Source of the DNA: Deltaproteobacteria bacterium
GTDB lineage: Bacteria > Bdellovibrionota_B > Oligoflexia > Oligoflexales > Bog-1112
Reading direction: 5' to 3'
NCBI GenBank assembly: GCA_016186945.1
Contig: JACPKR010000007.1
Span: 1 to 50,790 of the forward strand
Length of the DNA stretch: 50,790 nt
In this document: positions 8,534 through 18,199 of the stretch, piece by piece
Layout: each line of letters begins with the position of its first letter
How positions within the stretch are numbered: the first letter of the stretch is position 1
The notes under the pieces: generated by a model
What the model was told of the DNA's origin: nothing
The model's database searches: none
Seen by the model: only the letters and a program-made list of their open reading frames with translations
Made by a program: the position numbers and the translations under genes

Positions 8534-10531
8534 TTATCCCAGGGTGAAGAAAATCGTGGCGCCGTTGCCTGGGGCAGCTTCCGCCCATATCCGTCCATTG
8601 TGCCTCAAGATGATTCTTCGGACGGTTGCAAGACCGATACCAGTCCCTCCAAATTGTTCCTCCGTGTGCAAGCGCTGGAAAGTGCCAAAAATCTTTTCAG
8701 CGTAAGCCATGTCGAATCCAACTCCATTGTCTTTTACAAAGAATGGGGTCACTCCCTCCTTTTCACAAACACCAAACTCAATCACGGCCCGTTCATTTTT
8801 TGATGTGAATTTCCAAGCGTTTCCGATCAGATTTTGCAAAACGTTGTGCAATAGGCGAGGATCTCCTTTCCCACGTATTTCGGCAGCAACTCTGCATTCC
8901 ACGTTTCGCTCTGGGTCAGTCGCCCTTAGGTCACCGATGACGCTTTCTGCAATGGCACTGAGGTTGATGTCTTCCAGGAGCAGTTCCTTGCGAGACACCT
9001 GCGCCAAATCCAGCAAGCCGTCAATAAGCTTACGAAGAGCATGCGCCGAATTGTTTATACGGTTCAGGTTGGATCTTCCTGTGGGGTCGAATTTAGTTCC
9101 GTAGTCTTCCAAGAGGGCGTCGCTAAAGCCGATAATGCTTCTAAGGGGAGCGCGTAAGTCGTGGGAGACCGAGTAGCTGAATGCTTCTAGTTCCTGGTTA
9201 GCTAACTCTAGTTTTTTGTTTGACTGTTCAAGCTCCTGTAAAAGCTTTGCTCTCATCTCGGAAAGTTCTTTCTCCGCTCTTGCTTCAACAGCTTCCGCTT
9301 CCGTTCTTAGAAGCTCCTCCCGAATCCGACGGTTGTCATCTTCAAACTGCTTGCGCCGTATCTGGGCACGTAGACGGGCTTTGAAAACTTCAAGCTCGCT
9401 GGATTTGGGAACATAATCATCGGCTCCGGCAAGGAAACCGTCCAGGACAGACTCCCTGTCTTCTTGTGAGGTCAGCATCAGCAGGGGGATATCCCGCAAG
9501 CTTGGAGCCGCCTTGATACGCCTGCAAGTTTCCTGCCCCGATAAGCCCGGCATGATACGATCCAGGACGATGCAGTCCACCTTTTCGACTTCCAGGAGTG
9601 AGAGCGCTTCCTCTCCGGACATTGCCTTTATGACGTCGTATCCTTCTTCTCGCAGTGCGTCCGCCAATTCGTTTATGTAAGTCATACTATCATCAACAGC
9701 TAGAACCTTTTTCGGGCTAAGAAGGCTTGCAGGCAAATTCCTTGCTGATGAAGATTGAGAGAAACGCAGCATGGCTGCCAGTTTCGCAAACAGAACATCA
9801 AAGTCCTCATTTTTATTCGCGAACGTATCTGCTCCGGATTCCAGCGCCAGGAATTCATCCTGCTTTTCATGGGATGCGGTTAAAAGAAGACAAGGCGTAC
9901 TCCTAAGAGTTGAATCGACCCGGATCCTTCGAATCACGGTTGCCCCGTCAATACCAGGCAGTTTACCATCGACGATAATCGCATCAGGACGCAAATGCAC
10001 GGCCTTGCTCAAACCTTCTTCTCCGGTTTCGGCTATGTATGCCAGGAACCCTTTCGCCTCCAAGGCTTCCCTTAGGGCTGAGACGAAGGTGGGGCTGTCG
10101 TCAACGATCAGTATGCTTTGCTTTTTATTTGATGACTTCCACTCGTCGTTAGCTTGAGCTTCCTCTTTTGTTAGTAATTCGTGCGCACGTGCAATGATGT
10201 AATTGCGATCATAAGGTTTCCCGACGTATTCATTTGCCCCTATAGACAGACCTCTTATGCGATCGGCAACCTCTGACTCCGCTGATAGGAACATGATGGG
10301 AAGGAACTCGTTTTCAACCTTTGATCGAATTCCCTTTAACAACTCGATCCCGTCGGTGTCGGGCAATTGAATATCAAGTATGGCAAGATGTATATCACCG
10401 ACCTGAAGGGCCACCATTGCTTCCGCTCCTGTGGAGCTTAAGACTGTTTCAAAACCTGCCGCTTCGAATGCTTCCTTGAGGTCCATTCTCACCGTAAGGC
10501 TGTCGTCGATGATGAGAACTTTCCAGGTCAC
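8534..10531 (-). CDS. Triple-receiver hybrid histidine kinase
   Basis: 665 residues, cytoplasmic, no membrane segment. Three receiver domains come first (about 1-120, 138-258, 273-392; phospho-acceptors in AILDIQLP, IIVDGKLP and IVLDRIMPG). A coiled coil (about 395-445) follows, then a HisKA domain with H457 in YSVSHDLRAP, then a HATPase with N, G1 and G2 boxes (NLIGNAWKF, VKDNGVGFD, GGTGIGLATV). The kinase half resembles the Cph1-like group. The start overlaps the cheB stop by 4 bases, so it is in the same operon. It probably integrates phosphoryl inputs from the CheA-like kinase and the membrane kinase and passes a signal to the cyclase receiver. The direction of phosphotransfer is inferred. 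Confidence 0.9.
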   Translation of the reverse strand: MTWKVLIIDDSLTVRMDLKEAFEAAGFETVLSSTGAEAMVALQVGDIHLAILDIQLPDTDGIELLKGIRSKVENEFLPIMFLSAESEVADRIRGLSIGANEYVGKPYDRNYIIARAHELLTKEEAQANDEWKSSNKKQSILIVDDSPTFVSALREALEAKGFLAYIAETGEEGLSKAVHLRPDAIIVDGKLPGIDGATVIRRIRVDSTLRSTPCLLLTASHEKQDEFLALESGADTFANKNEDFDVLFAKLAAMLRFSQSSSARNLPASLLSPKKVLAVDDSMTYINELADALREEGYDVIKAMSGEEALSLLEVEKVDCIVLDRIMPGLSGQETCRRIKAAPSLRDIPLLMLTSQEDRESVLDGFLAGADDYVPKSSELEVFKARLRAQIRRKQFEDDNRRIREELLRTEAEAVEARAEKELSEMRAKLLQELEQSNKKLELANQELEAFSYSVSHDLRAPLRSIIGFSDALLEDYGTKFDPTGRSNLNRINNSAHALRKLIDGLLDLAQVSRKELLLEDINLSAIAESVIGDLRATDPERNVECRVAAEIRGKGDPRLLHNVLQNLIGNAWKFTSKNERAVIEFGVCEKEGVTPFFVKDNGVGFDMAYAEKIFGTFQRLHTEEQFGGTGIGLATVRRIILRHNGRIWAEAAPGNGATIFFTLG

Positions 10532-11616
10532 AGCCGTTTTACCTTTCTGGTGAATGTGGATTCAATGGATAGAAGAGTGGGAGCCATCTCGTTGAGCGAC
10601 AGAACATGTTGAGCTGCCCCCAAACGTATAGCCTCTTTGGGCATGCCGAAAATCACAGAACTTTGTTCATCCTGAGCCACGGTGAGGCCACCCTTTCGTC
10701 GTATGTCGAGAAGTCCCCTTGCCCCATCTGCTCCCATCCCCGTCAGCAGGAACGCTGCCACTCTTTGCTTAAGCTCGCTTGCCATCGTCTCAAAGAGGAC
10801 GTCGACAGAAGGTCGACAGGAGTTTCTTTCTGGACCCGTGGTTAGGCGAATCTTTCCACCGTCCAAGATCATATGTGTGTCAGGTGGGGCGAGAAAAACG
10901 CCTGGCTTTCCTGGTAAGGGAAGAGTCTGCCCATCTTGAGGAAACTGGACAGGGATAGGAGACTGCGAGTTCAACCATTCAGCGAACGATGCACCAAAAG
11001 GCGCTCCTATATGAATGACCATGAAAATAGGAAGACTGAAATCAGAAGGCAATCCCTGTAGGATCCGCAAAACCGCTCCCGGACCCCCCGTGGAAGCACC
11101 GATGGCTATATAGTCAATTCTTGCCGTATGGCGCTCCTGATACGCTTGTGGAACTTTTTGCACGGACTCCCCGTAGCCGGGAAATTTTGCGCGGAGATGA
11201 GTGATTACCTTGATTTTCGAAATAAGTTTGATTGCCTTCCTCAGTTTAAGTGCCCACTTGTCCTTGTCTTCATCTACGAGGGGCTTTTCAACAAGCTCCA
11301 GAGCACCCGCAGCAAGAGCCTGATAAGTACTGAACAGTTCAGCCCGGTTAAACGACGACGAAACAATGAGAATAGGGCAGGGACTGAAGGCCATGATTTG
11401 TTCAGTGGCTTGTAAACCACTCATGACAGGTAATATCATGTCCATGGTAACAACATCAGGCTTCAGACTGAGACACTTTTTAACAGCACTCTCACCATCA
11501 TGAGCATTTCCGACCACTTCGATGTCCGGGTCTTCCTGCAAAACTTCCATTATGAGGTCTGTCATCGTTGCCGAATCTTCCACGACCAAAACTCTGATTG
11601 GCTTATGATGTTTCAC
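10528..11616 (-). CDS. cheB: CheB-type chemoreceptor methylesterase
   Basis: 362 residues. The receiver domain (about 6-125) has Asp59 as phospho-acceptor. A CheB methylesterase domain (about 168-355) follows, with the catalytic serine in GASTGGP, histidine in VIHIGAPF and aspartate in GMGADGA. It removes methyl groups from receptor glutamates to reset sensitivity. It overlaps its neighbours on both sides by 4 bases, indicating translational coupling. It corresponds to WspF of the Wsp system. Confidence 0.93.
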   Translation of the reverse strand: MKHHKPIRVLVVEDSATMTDLIMEVLQEDPDIEVVGNAHDGESAVKKCLSLKPDVVTMDMILPVMSGLQATEQIMAFSPCPILIVSSSFNRAELFSTYQALAAGALELVEKPLVDEDKDKWALKLRKAIKLISKIKVITHLRAKFPGYGESVQKVPQAYQERHTARIDYIAIGASTGGPGAVLRILQGLPSDFSLPIFMVIHIGAPFGASFAEWLNSQSPIPVQFPQDGQTLPLPGKPGVFLAPPDTHMILDGGKIRLTTGPERNSCRPSVDVLFETMASELKQRVAAFLLTGMGADGARGLLDIRRKGGLTVAQDEQSSVIFGMPKEAIRLGAAQHVLSLNEMAPTLLSIESTFTRKVKRL

Positions 11617-13676
11617 TTGACAAGCCTTCTAATCACTTTAAGGAAGACGTTTTCGTCGAATTCGCTTTTCGGAATGTACGCCTGCGCTCCGACTTCTTTG
11701 CCTCGCTTTTTGTCTTCCTCCGCTGTTCGGGAAGTTACTAACACAGCAGGTACAGTTTTTAATACTGGGTCCTCCCTGATTTGTGCGACAAATTCAAAAC
11801 CACTAATGCCAGGCATTTCAACATCGACAATAAAGATCTCATACCTGTCACGTCTGGCTTGTTCCAAAGCCTCTTCCCCCGAGTTGACAAGCGTAACGTC
11901 ATACCCTGCGGAATCCAGTATGGCCTTCTCAAGCATCCTGGTTGTGAGGGAATCATCAATGACCATCACCCGAGGTTTTTCCAACTCTTTTACTGTAAAC
12001 CTATACTTGTTGCGAAAGACCACCTCATCCAGGTCCTGAGGATCCAAAATAAGCTGCGGATTTCCATCCCCGTCAAGGCACGCACCAGCTATAAGGGGAA
12101 CATGCCCAATGATGGCAGGAAGCGGTCTCATCGTAATTTCCTCGACCCGCTCAATTTGCTCTACCCCGAGCGCAATCTGTCCCTTGGAGGCCTGCACGAC
12201 CAATGCGATGAACGACGTGGCCCCATCGAAAAATCGACTTTTCATCGAAAGAACGCTCGTTAAAGGCTGAAAGGGGACAACTCGATCATGAATCACAAGC
12301 GAGTCTCCTCCGCTGGATCGTGCGACTTCCTCAGAGGAGACTTTCAAAGTCTGTAGAACAGAATCCAGGGGGAGGGACACATGCAAATCGTTGGCCCTGA
12401 CCGTGATCACCTTTAACGATTCGACAGTGATGGGGACGCAAATGTCGATTGCCATGCCCACGTGAGGTTCGCTGCTTATCTCGATGCTCCCCTTCATCCT
12501 TGAGACAGCATCCTGTAATACACCTAGTCCAACACCTCGTCCTGTGACTTCGCTAAGCGCACCGGCCGTGCTGACCCCTCCTCCCAGGATTAACTGTATT
12601 GCCTTCTGATAATCGAACGTCTTGGCTTCCTTTCCCGTAATCAGGCCCTGATTCATTGCCGTTTGACGTATGGCTTCAACGTCAATGCCACGCCCATCAT
12701 CCGAAACAATGAAAGCAACTTTGTTTCCTCTCCTCTCCACCTGCAATTTGATTTTTCCAGTTCGCTGTTTTCCATATCTTGTCCTCTCATCTTCAGATTC
12801 GATCCCGTGCGCGACTGCATTGCGAACGACGTGTATCAATGAGTCTTTCAGAATCCTGAGGATGTGGGCGTCCAATCTCGTCCCCCCCCCTGATGATTCA
12901 AAATCGATCGACTTGTGCAAAGATTCTGCTGCGTCTCTTACAGACCTCTGAAGCGTAGAGAAAATAGTGCTTGCAGGAAGTAGCCTCAAATTTCCTGCTT
13001 TTTCTCTGACAAGCTTCAACTCTTTTTCCGCATGATCAAGGCGTGTGAACAAGTTCCTAAGTTTGCTTCTAATAGGTTGGTGCTGTTTTTCCATATCAAA
13101 GGCACCCTCGACCTTTTTCGTTTGGGCGGTCATAATTTCAGATCGTTCCCAATCAAGATCAGAAGATTTCAATAGCTCCTCAAGCTCCTGGCCCAAAAAA
13201 CGCATGGAGCGAATCTGTACAGTCGCCTGGGTAAGTCCTTCCAGCAGGCCATCCATTTCAGAAATATCTACACGCACAGAATCGAATAGTTCCTCTCCCG
13301 TTACGCGAGCAGGCTTAGTAGTTTGCTGCAGTTCACTTTTAGCCTGCTCAGGATTGACTTGTTCCTCCTGCAATGCCCTCAGATGAACAGCTGTCTTATC
13401 TATGATCGAAAGTAGCTCACTTACTTTTTCCTTGCTTACAACAGCCTCACCACTTTTATACGTCAAAAGAAGCCCTTCGAGAGTATGCGCGTTTTGGGAA
13501 ATCTCCAGCTGTTTAACCACCCGTGCCGCCCCCTTTAAGGTGTGGGCGTAACGGAGAAGGTTGGTGATTTGCTCCACCTTGAGTCCATTTTTCTCAAAAT
13601 CGAGAATCCCTTGACTTAAGTTGTCAAGCAATTCTCTGGCCTCCAGTCGGAAGTATTTGTAAGGATCTTTTGACAT
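11613..13676 (-). CDS. cheA: CheA-type kinase with C-terminal receiver (WspE-like)
   Basis: 687 residues. Hpt domain 1-105 with phosphorylatable His45 (YAHTLKGAA); no clear P2 domain; dimerisation helices about 165-265; HATPase 270-420 with N box (VVRNAVAHGIE), G1 (SDDGRGID) and G2 (GRGVGLGV); CheW-like P5 domain about 425-550; receiver 565-687 with acceptor Asp in IVDVEMPGISG. It autophosphorylates under control of the MCP and the two CheW proteins and can pass phosphate to its own receiver, CheB and the hybrid kinase. The Hpt-kinase-CheW-REC order is that of WspE/FrzE rather than of motility CheA. No motility genes are nearby. Confidence 0.93.
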   Translation of the reverse strand: MSKDPYKYFRLEARELLDNLSQGILDFEKNGLKVEQITNLLRYAHTLKGAARVVKQLEISQNAHTLEGLLLTYKSGEAVVSKEKVSELLSIIDKTAVHLRALQEEQVNPEQAKSELQQTTKPARVTGEELFDSVRVDISEMDGLLEGLTQATVQIRSMRFLGQELEELLKSSDLDWERSEIMTAQTKKVEGAFDMEKQHQPIRSKLRNLFTRLDHAEKELKLVREKAGNLRLLPASTIFSTLQRSVRDAAESLHKSIDFESSGGGTRLDAHILRILKDSLIHVVRNAVAHGIESEDERTRYGKQRTGKIKLQVERRGNKVAFIVSDDGRGIDVEAIRQTAMNQGLITGKEAKTFDYQKAIQLILGGGVSTAGALSEVTGRGVGLGVLQDAVSRMKGSIEISSEPHVGMAIDICVPITVESLKVITVRANDLHVSLPLDSVLQTLKVSSEEVARSSGGDSLVIHDRVVPFQPLTSVLSMKSRFFDGATSFIALVVQASKGQIALGVEQIERVEEITMRPLPAIIGHVPLIAGACLDGDGNPQLILDPQDLDEVVFRNKYRFTVKELEKPRVMVIDDSLTTRMLEKAILDSAGYDVTLVNSGEEALEQARRDRYEIFIVDVEMPGISGFEFVAQIREDPVLKTVPAVLVTSRTAEEDKKRGKEVGAQAYIPKSEFDENVFLKVIRRLVK

Positions 13677-13683
13677 AGCTCAC

Positions 13684-15144
13684 CTAACCTTGCGATTGTA
13701 CAAGTTGGGCTAGCGACTGCGACAGAACTGTAAGTTCGGAAACGGTCTGCAAAGTTTGTGTCGAACTCGCCTCAGACTCCTTCGCCGTTTGAGATATATT
13801 CCCAATGGCTACACTGACTTGCTCGACGGAGCTTGATTGCTGCTTCGTACTTAATTCGATCTCACGCGCTGCCTCGGTGGTGGTTCCCACCAAGTCCACG
13901 ATTTGCTTGAAGGCGCCGGTTACCTCAGCAAACTGTTTGCTTCCGGCCTCCACAGCCTTGGAACCACCTTCTGTAGCCATAACCGTCGTATGAACAGCGC
14001 CTCTGATTTCCTCTATCAAGGTTCGAATGTCTTTCGTCGATCCCCCCACGCGATCTGCTAACTTGCGAATTTCATCTGCGACAACAATAAAGCGTTTGCC
14101 CGACTCTCCTGCTCCCGCCGCTTCAATGGTCGCGTTGATGGAAAGGATGTTGGTCTGCTCAGAAAGTTCGTTTATCACCTCTAAAATACCCCCGATCTGT
14201 TGTGACTTTTTCCCCAAATCCAACATGTGACTGACGATGACATCCACCTGTTTCTTAATCGTATTGATGGCTTCCTGTGCTTTCTCAACAATCAAACGCC
14301 CCGACTTGGCAGAGTGTGCCGTTTCTTCTGCAATATCGGCAACTCTCTGAGCACTTTCGGCAATTTGCCGAGATGTGGTCAAAAGCTCCTTGATGGTCGC
14401 ACTGATCTCGTTCATGGATGTCACTTGCTCACGTGTGCCCGACGTCTGCTGGTTGGCAGCCGCCTGCAATTCCGTCGACGAACTCTGAATATGCTGCACC
14501 GCTGATCCGATCTGCTTATTGAGAACTCTCGAAAGGAACACTGCGAACACTGCGGCCCCCAATATGCCGACTATGATCATGAACAGGACGAAGTTCTGCG
14601 CTCCAGCCGCCGTCTCATTGCTTGCCAGCCGGATGGACTCCAACGTAACTTTTTCATACTGCCCAAATTCCTCTATGGCATCAGTTAGCGCTTCTGCCTT
14701 CGGATATACCTGTTCCCTGAAAAGTGTGATGATCTCGGCTTGCGTTGTGCCGGCCTTCGCCATCTCCAGAAAGTTCTGCTGCAACAGCCAAAGAGCGTCC
14801 GCCCTTTCATCCAACGTTCTCAGCAAATCAATTTCCTTCGGTGAAGTGGCCAGTGCGGTGATTGCTTTTAGTGTTTGATCACGCGTGCTTCTTGAGGTCT
14901 CGATTGGCTTGAGGACCTCCGGACCCGGGAAAAGAATATACGCTCGAATATGGCTGGAGAGAGACTCGTTGGCTGCCAAATATACGTTTGACAACGATCT
15001 GAGTTCCGCATGAACCGTTATGACTCGATCCTTTTCCTCGACAACAGACTTTAAACTTAACGTTGCCGTCGTTCCAATGGCAGCAATAAATAACACCATT
15101 GTCGCAAAACCAAGACTTAGCTTTTTTCCAAATGTCCAGCGCAT
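13684..15144 (-). CDS. Methyl-accepting chemotaxis protein without HAMP
   Basis: 486 residues; GGAG lies close before the ATG. TM1 is about 10-30, followed by a four-helix-bundle-like periplasmic domain (about 35-185) and TM2 (about 187-208). The usual HAMP domain is not recognisable: the coiled-coil signalling region begins almost directly after TM2. The hairpin tip is conserved (EQTNILSINATIEAA, then VVADEIRKLADR), so CheA/CheW binding is expected. It is the only receptor in the operon and the sensory input of the system. The ligand is unknown; a helical-bundle sensor suggests a small molecule or membrane/surface stress. Confidence 0.93.
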   Translation of the reverse strand: MRWTFGKKLSLGFATMVLFIAAIGTTATLSLKSVVEEKDRVITVHAELRSLSNVYLAANESLSSHIRAYILFPGPEVLKPIETSRSTRDQTLKAITALATSPKEIDLLRTLDERADALWLLQQNFLEMAKAGTTQAEIITLFREQVYPKAEALTDAIEEFGQYEKVTLESIRLASNETAAGAQNFVLFMIIVGILGAAVFAVFLSRVLNKQIGSAVQHIQSSSTELQAAANQQTSGTREQVTSMNEISATIKELLTTSRQIAESAQRVADIAEETAHSAKSGRLIVEKAQEAINTIKKQVDVIVSHMLDLGKKSQQIGGILEVINELSEQTNILSINATIEAAGAGESGKRFIVVADEIRKLADRVGGSTKDIRTLIEEIRGAVHTTVMATEGGSKAVEAGSKQFAEVTGAFKQIVDLVGTTTEAAREIELSTKQQSSSVEQVSVAIGNISQTAKESEASSTQTLQTVSELTVLSQSLAQLVQSQG

Positions 15145-15159
15145 GACTTTCTCCTTCCG

Positions 15160-15678
15160 TTAACCTTTATGTAAGTTTCTGATTGTCTCTATGATCACAG
15201 GAATCCTGATGATGAGTCCCTTCTTGTTCCCAATCTGTACTCCTCCTTCAATCGGAAGATTTGCGGAAGCTCCCTCATGGAGAAAGATCGCGTCCTTCGG
15301 AATATTGAACTGCCCCTCAAACTCTTCAAAAGCTAAAGCAATCGTTTCCGTGTCGCCGCAAGTAATCAACCAATCCGCATTTTTAGACTTCTGATAGCCC
15401 ATCAGCATCTCTAAACAATAGACCGGTACGATTCTGCTCTGCAAATTTGCTAAACCAAGAAGATTGCTGTGACTGTTGGGGAGGGGGACAATTTCTTTCT
15501 TCGTTTCGATACTCTTGACCTCGTGCATTTTTACGACATAACGATCGTCCTGAATATTTACAATAAGTCCGTTGATGAACTCACCTGCCACCGACTTCAC
15601 AGGCTTGGAAAATGACTCGTCGAATTCCTGCTGGAGGTTTTTCAGTTCTTTCGCAAAGTCAAATTCAGACCCTTTCAT
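15160..15678 (-). CDS. cheW: CheW-like coupling protein (second)
   Basis: 172 residues. A CheW fold spans about 30-170 (FINGLIVNIQDDRYVVKMHE, then LLGLANLQSRIVPVYCLEML with the CheW beta-strand pattern). A helical N-terminal extension of about 30 residues precedes it. It scaffolds receptor and CheA. It lies 3 bases after cheR and 15 bases before the MCP gene, matching the WspB/WspD positions in Wsp operons. Confidence 0.88.
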   Translation of the reverse strand: MKGSEFDFAKELKNLQQEFDESFSKPVKSVAGEFINGLIVNIQDDRYVVKMHEVKSIETKKEIVPLPNSHSNLLGLANLQSRIVPVYCLEMLMGYQKSKNADWLITCGDTETIALAFEEFEGQFNIPKDAIFLHEGASANLPIEGGVQIGNKKGLIIRIPVIIETIRNLHKG

Positions 15679-15681
15679 GTT

Positions 15682-17223
15682 CTACCTTTCACTATTTCGA
15701 AGCTCAGACCTACAAAGGTTGATAAGAGCGTTACGGCTGAAACCTCCCCCAAAGAGGGCTATACGAACAGGTTTTTCTATGTCAAAGAGTCTCAGTGCTT
15801 TCTCAAGATGACTGACCGCACGCTCACCGTCCCCATTCTTCCTCAGAAGCATGCCCAAATGAAAATGAGCCATAGCAAAGGTCGGATCGAGGTAGACTGC
15901 AATATTGTTTTCCTCGATCGCGCTAGGCCGGTCTTCACACTGCTCCCGTGACAAAGCTTTCAAATAGTGCGCTCCTGCATTGAGTTCATCGTTTCTCAAG
16001 ATACTTTCACAGATGATCTCCGCCTCATCAGCTTTTCCCTGATTCGTGAGCAATATTGCTCTCAAGAGGAGAATCTCTGGGTTCTGATTCATGGAAGGAT
16101 CAAGATTTTGCAAAGTCTCCCAAGCTTCTTGATACCGTTCTCTGGCAAAACAATCATAGACCTTGATGAAAATGTCGAAACCAGATTTGGCAGCCCCTTT
16201 TTCATTAAAACCAGCACTGGTTCCCCTCACTTTCCTGGAAAGCGACTCGATATAATTGGCAGACTTGCTGATACTCTCAGCCCATGTCACGTCTATACTG
16301 CCAAAAGTCAAGTCCGAGACAAGGGGTCGACTCAATTCTGTCACCCTCTCAGGCGCGGGAACAAAATGAGGTGATTCTCTTTGCAGTTCAACATCTTCCT
16401 TTTTCTGATAGTAAAAAACGTTGTGAGAATGATAAAGATGAAAATCCGTTGACAAACCTCGAAGCGTTTCTGATGGACCCAGGAACAAGAAGCCTCCAGG
16501 AGCAAGCACACGTGATAAACGACCGACAACCTGACGCATCTTTTCCGTGGAAAAATACATGAGAACATTCCGGCAGAAAATGACATCAAATCTCCCAGGC
16601 AGCCAAAAGGAACGGTCGTCCTCCAAAAGGTTGCGTTCTTCGAAGGTGACGTTCTCCCGATAACGATCCTTCACGACATACTTTTTTCCTTCAACAGCAA
16701 ACACTTCCTTACGATCCTGAGGTGACATTTCACGCAAGGCCCAGTCCGTGTATTGCCCAAGTCTTGCCTTTTTTATAGAAGTCGGGTTGATATCAATTCC
16801 AGCAATCGATACGTCTAAGTTTCTAAAGAGTGCTTCATTCTGATGGACAAGTACGCTCAGCGTATAGGCTTCTTCCCCACTTGCACAACCAGCCGATAGA
16901 ATCTCAAAGCCCGCGCGTCGCCCGTTTCTCAGAATGCGCTCAGGAACCGCTGAGTCGATAAAGGCGCGGAATTGATCCACGTGCCGAAAGAAATAGGTCT
17001 CCCCCACAGTGATGTTCTCGGATAGGACGCGAAGTTCCTCCGCTGATTCAGGCCCCTCAAGAAGCTTGAGATATCCCTGGAAACCCATGCAGCGACATAC
17101 CTGTATTCTTGTCAGTATAAGTTCGTTTAAGCCTGAAATCCTGGTGGCATCAAGAAATAGCCCCATGCGGTTTTCGATAAACTGCTTAAAGCTATCTATG
17201 TCAATCTGAGTCACTTGCATCAT
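15682..17223 (-). CDS. cheR: CheR methyltransferase with TPR tail (WspC-like)
   Basis: 513 residues. A CheR N-terminal helical domain (about 5-75) and SAM-dependent methyltransferase domain (about 80-275) show ITVGETYFFR, the SAM-binding ILSAGCASGEEAYTL and the FCRNVLMYF motif. Residues about 355-500 form TPR-like helical repeats (AHYLKALSREQ, then AMAHFHLGMLLRKNGD). It methylates receptor glutamates using S-adenosylmethionine. CheR-TPR fusions are typical of alternative-function systems such as Wsp and Frz. It starts within the preceding cheW stop (ATGA overlap). Confidence 0.93.
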   Translation of the reverse strand: MMQVTQIDIDSFKQFIENRMGLFLDATRISGLNELILTRIQVCRCMGFQGYLKLLEGPESAEELRVLSENITVGETYFFRHVDQFRAFIDSAVPERILRNGRRAGFEILSAGCASGEEAYTLSVLVHQNEALFRNLDVSIAGIDINPTSIKKARLGQYTDWALREMSPQDRKEVFAVEGKKYVVKDRYRENVTFEERNLLEDDRSFWLPGRFDVIFCRNVLMYFSTEKMRQVVGRLSRVLAPGGFLFLGPSETLRGLSTDFHLYHSHNVFYYQKKEDVELQRESPHFVPAPERVTELSRPLVSDLTFGSIDVTWAESISKSANYIESLSRKVRGTSAGFNEKGAAKSGFDIFIKVYDCFARERYQEAWETLQNLDPSMNQNPEILLLRAILLTNQGKADEAEIICESILRNDELNAGAHYLKALSREQCEDRPSAIEENNIAVYLDPTFAMAHFHLGMLLRKNGDGERAVSHLEKALRLFDIEKPVRIALFGGGFSRNALINLCRSELRNSER

Positions 17224-17714
17224 TTTTCCAATTCGTTAGAACAGATTTTTTCCCATGCATCTATAGAAACAAGCTTGGGCGTCTGTATCAAAATAAGAAA
17301 GTCCTCATCCAGAGTTCCAATCGCCGAAATAATATCAGGGTGCACATTTTGCAAAAGGGGGGGAAGCTTTTCCATAAATTCCAGGCTCAAGTTTTTTATC
17401 CCCAAAACATTTTCCACGGCCAAGGCAACCTTTCGTGACTCCAGGTTCAGAACCACATACTTGCCGAACTGACTGGATCTCTTGAGTCCAATCAGGGAAC
17501 TAAAGTCTACAACCGGAACCGGACGACCTCGTATTACAGACATTCCGATCACAAAGTGGGGAGAATCCGGGAGAACTTCCCGTGGCATAGGTCTCATAAT
17601 TTCAGAAATGTCCCTGACAGGTATGGCACAAATGTTATTTTCCGACTGTACACATAAGACAAGAGTTTCAGCTCCAGTTCCGACACGCTTCGTTGATGTT
17701 CCTTCCATCACCAT
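17220..17714 (-). CDS. cheW: CheW-like coupling protein (first)
   Basis: 164 residues. A CheW domain covers most of the protein (ETLVLCVQSENNICAIPV, VIRGRPVPVVDFSSLIGLK, YVVLNLESRKVALAVENVLG). It bridges the MCP and CheA. It is translationally coupled to cheR by a 4-base overlap. Two different CheW proteins flanking CheR is the Wsp pattern. Confidence 0.88.
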   Translation of the reverse strand: MVMEGTSTKRVGTGAETLVLCVQSENNICAIPVRDISEIMRPMPREVLPDSPHFVIGMSVIRGRPVPVVDFSSLIGLKRSSQFGKYVVLNLESRKVALAVENVLGIKNLSLEFMEKLPPLLQNVHPDIISAIGTLDEDFLILIQTPKLVSIDAWEKICSNELEK

Positions 17715-17740
17715 TTGAACCCTATTTGAACCCTGCCTGT

Positions 17741-18190
17741 CTATGCTTTGTGAGGGGGGACAAGCTCATTGAGAGAAAGCCAGTAGGTTCCCAACTGTCG
17801 GACCGCTTCCTCGAATTCCTTGCTATCCACCGGCTTGATGACGTAACTGTTAGCCCCCAGCTGATACCCGTCCAGGACGTCTCTCTCTTCCCGGCTTGAA
17901 CTGAAGATAATGACCGGCAAAAAACGAGTTGTCGCGTTCTTCCTTATTTCCTGTAAGACTTCCAACCCACTGACCTTGGGAACATTCAAGTCGAGAATGA
18001 CAAGCCCTGGCACAAGTAACGGATCACGATCCGTAAACTTGCCATGCCTAAAAAGGTAGTCCAAAGCTTCCAGCCCGTCGTTGGCAATAAAAATCTGGCT
18101 CTTTACCCGATCCTTGGATAAAGCCCTCCTGATCAGCAGCTGATCGTCAGGGTTATCCTCAACCAAAAGAATGAGTCTACCTTGTTCCAT
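17741..18190 (-). CDS. Single-domain response regulator (Rcp1-like)
   Basis: 149 residues, one receiver domain with acidic pocket VEDNPDD, acceptor Asp67 (VILDLNVPK), Ser in FSSSR and Lys in VIKPVD. The extended loop before the acceptor (HGKFTDRDP) is characteristic of Rcp1-type regulators that pair with phytochrome-like kinases. There is no output domain, so it acts as a phosphate shuttle or sink. AAGGGGA before the ATG is a good ribosome site. It sits 10 bases after the membrane kinase gene, its likely partner. Confidence 0.9.
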   Translation of the reverse strand: MEQGRLILLVEDNPDDQLLIRRALSKDRVKSQIFIANDGLEALDYLFRHGKFTDRDPLLVPGLVILDLNVPKVSGLEVLQEIRKNATTRFLPVIIFSSSREERDVLDGYQLGANSYVIKPVDSKEFEEAVRQLGTYWLSLNELVPPHKA

Positions 18191-18199
18191 TAGATCCCC

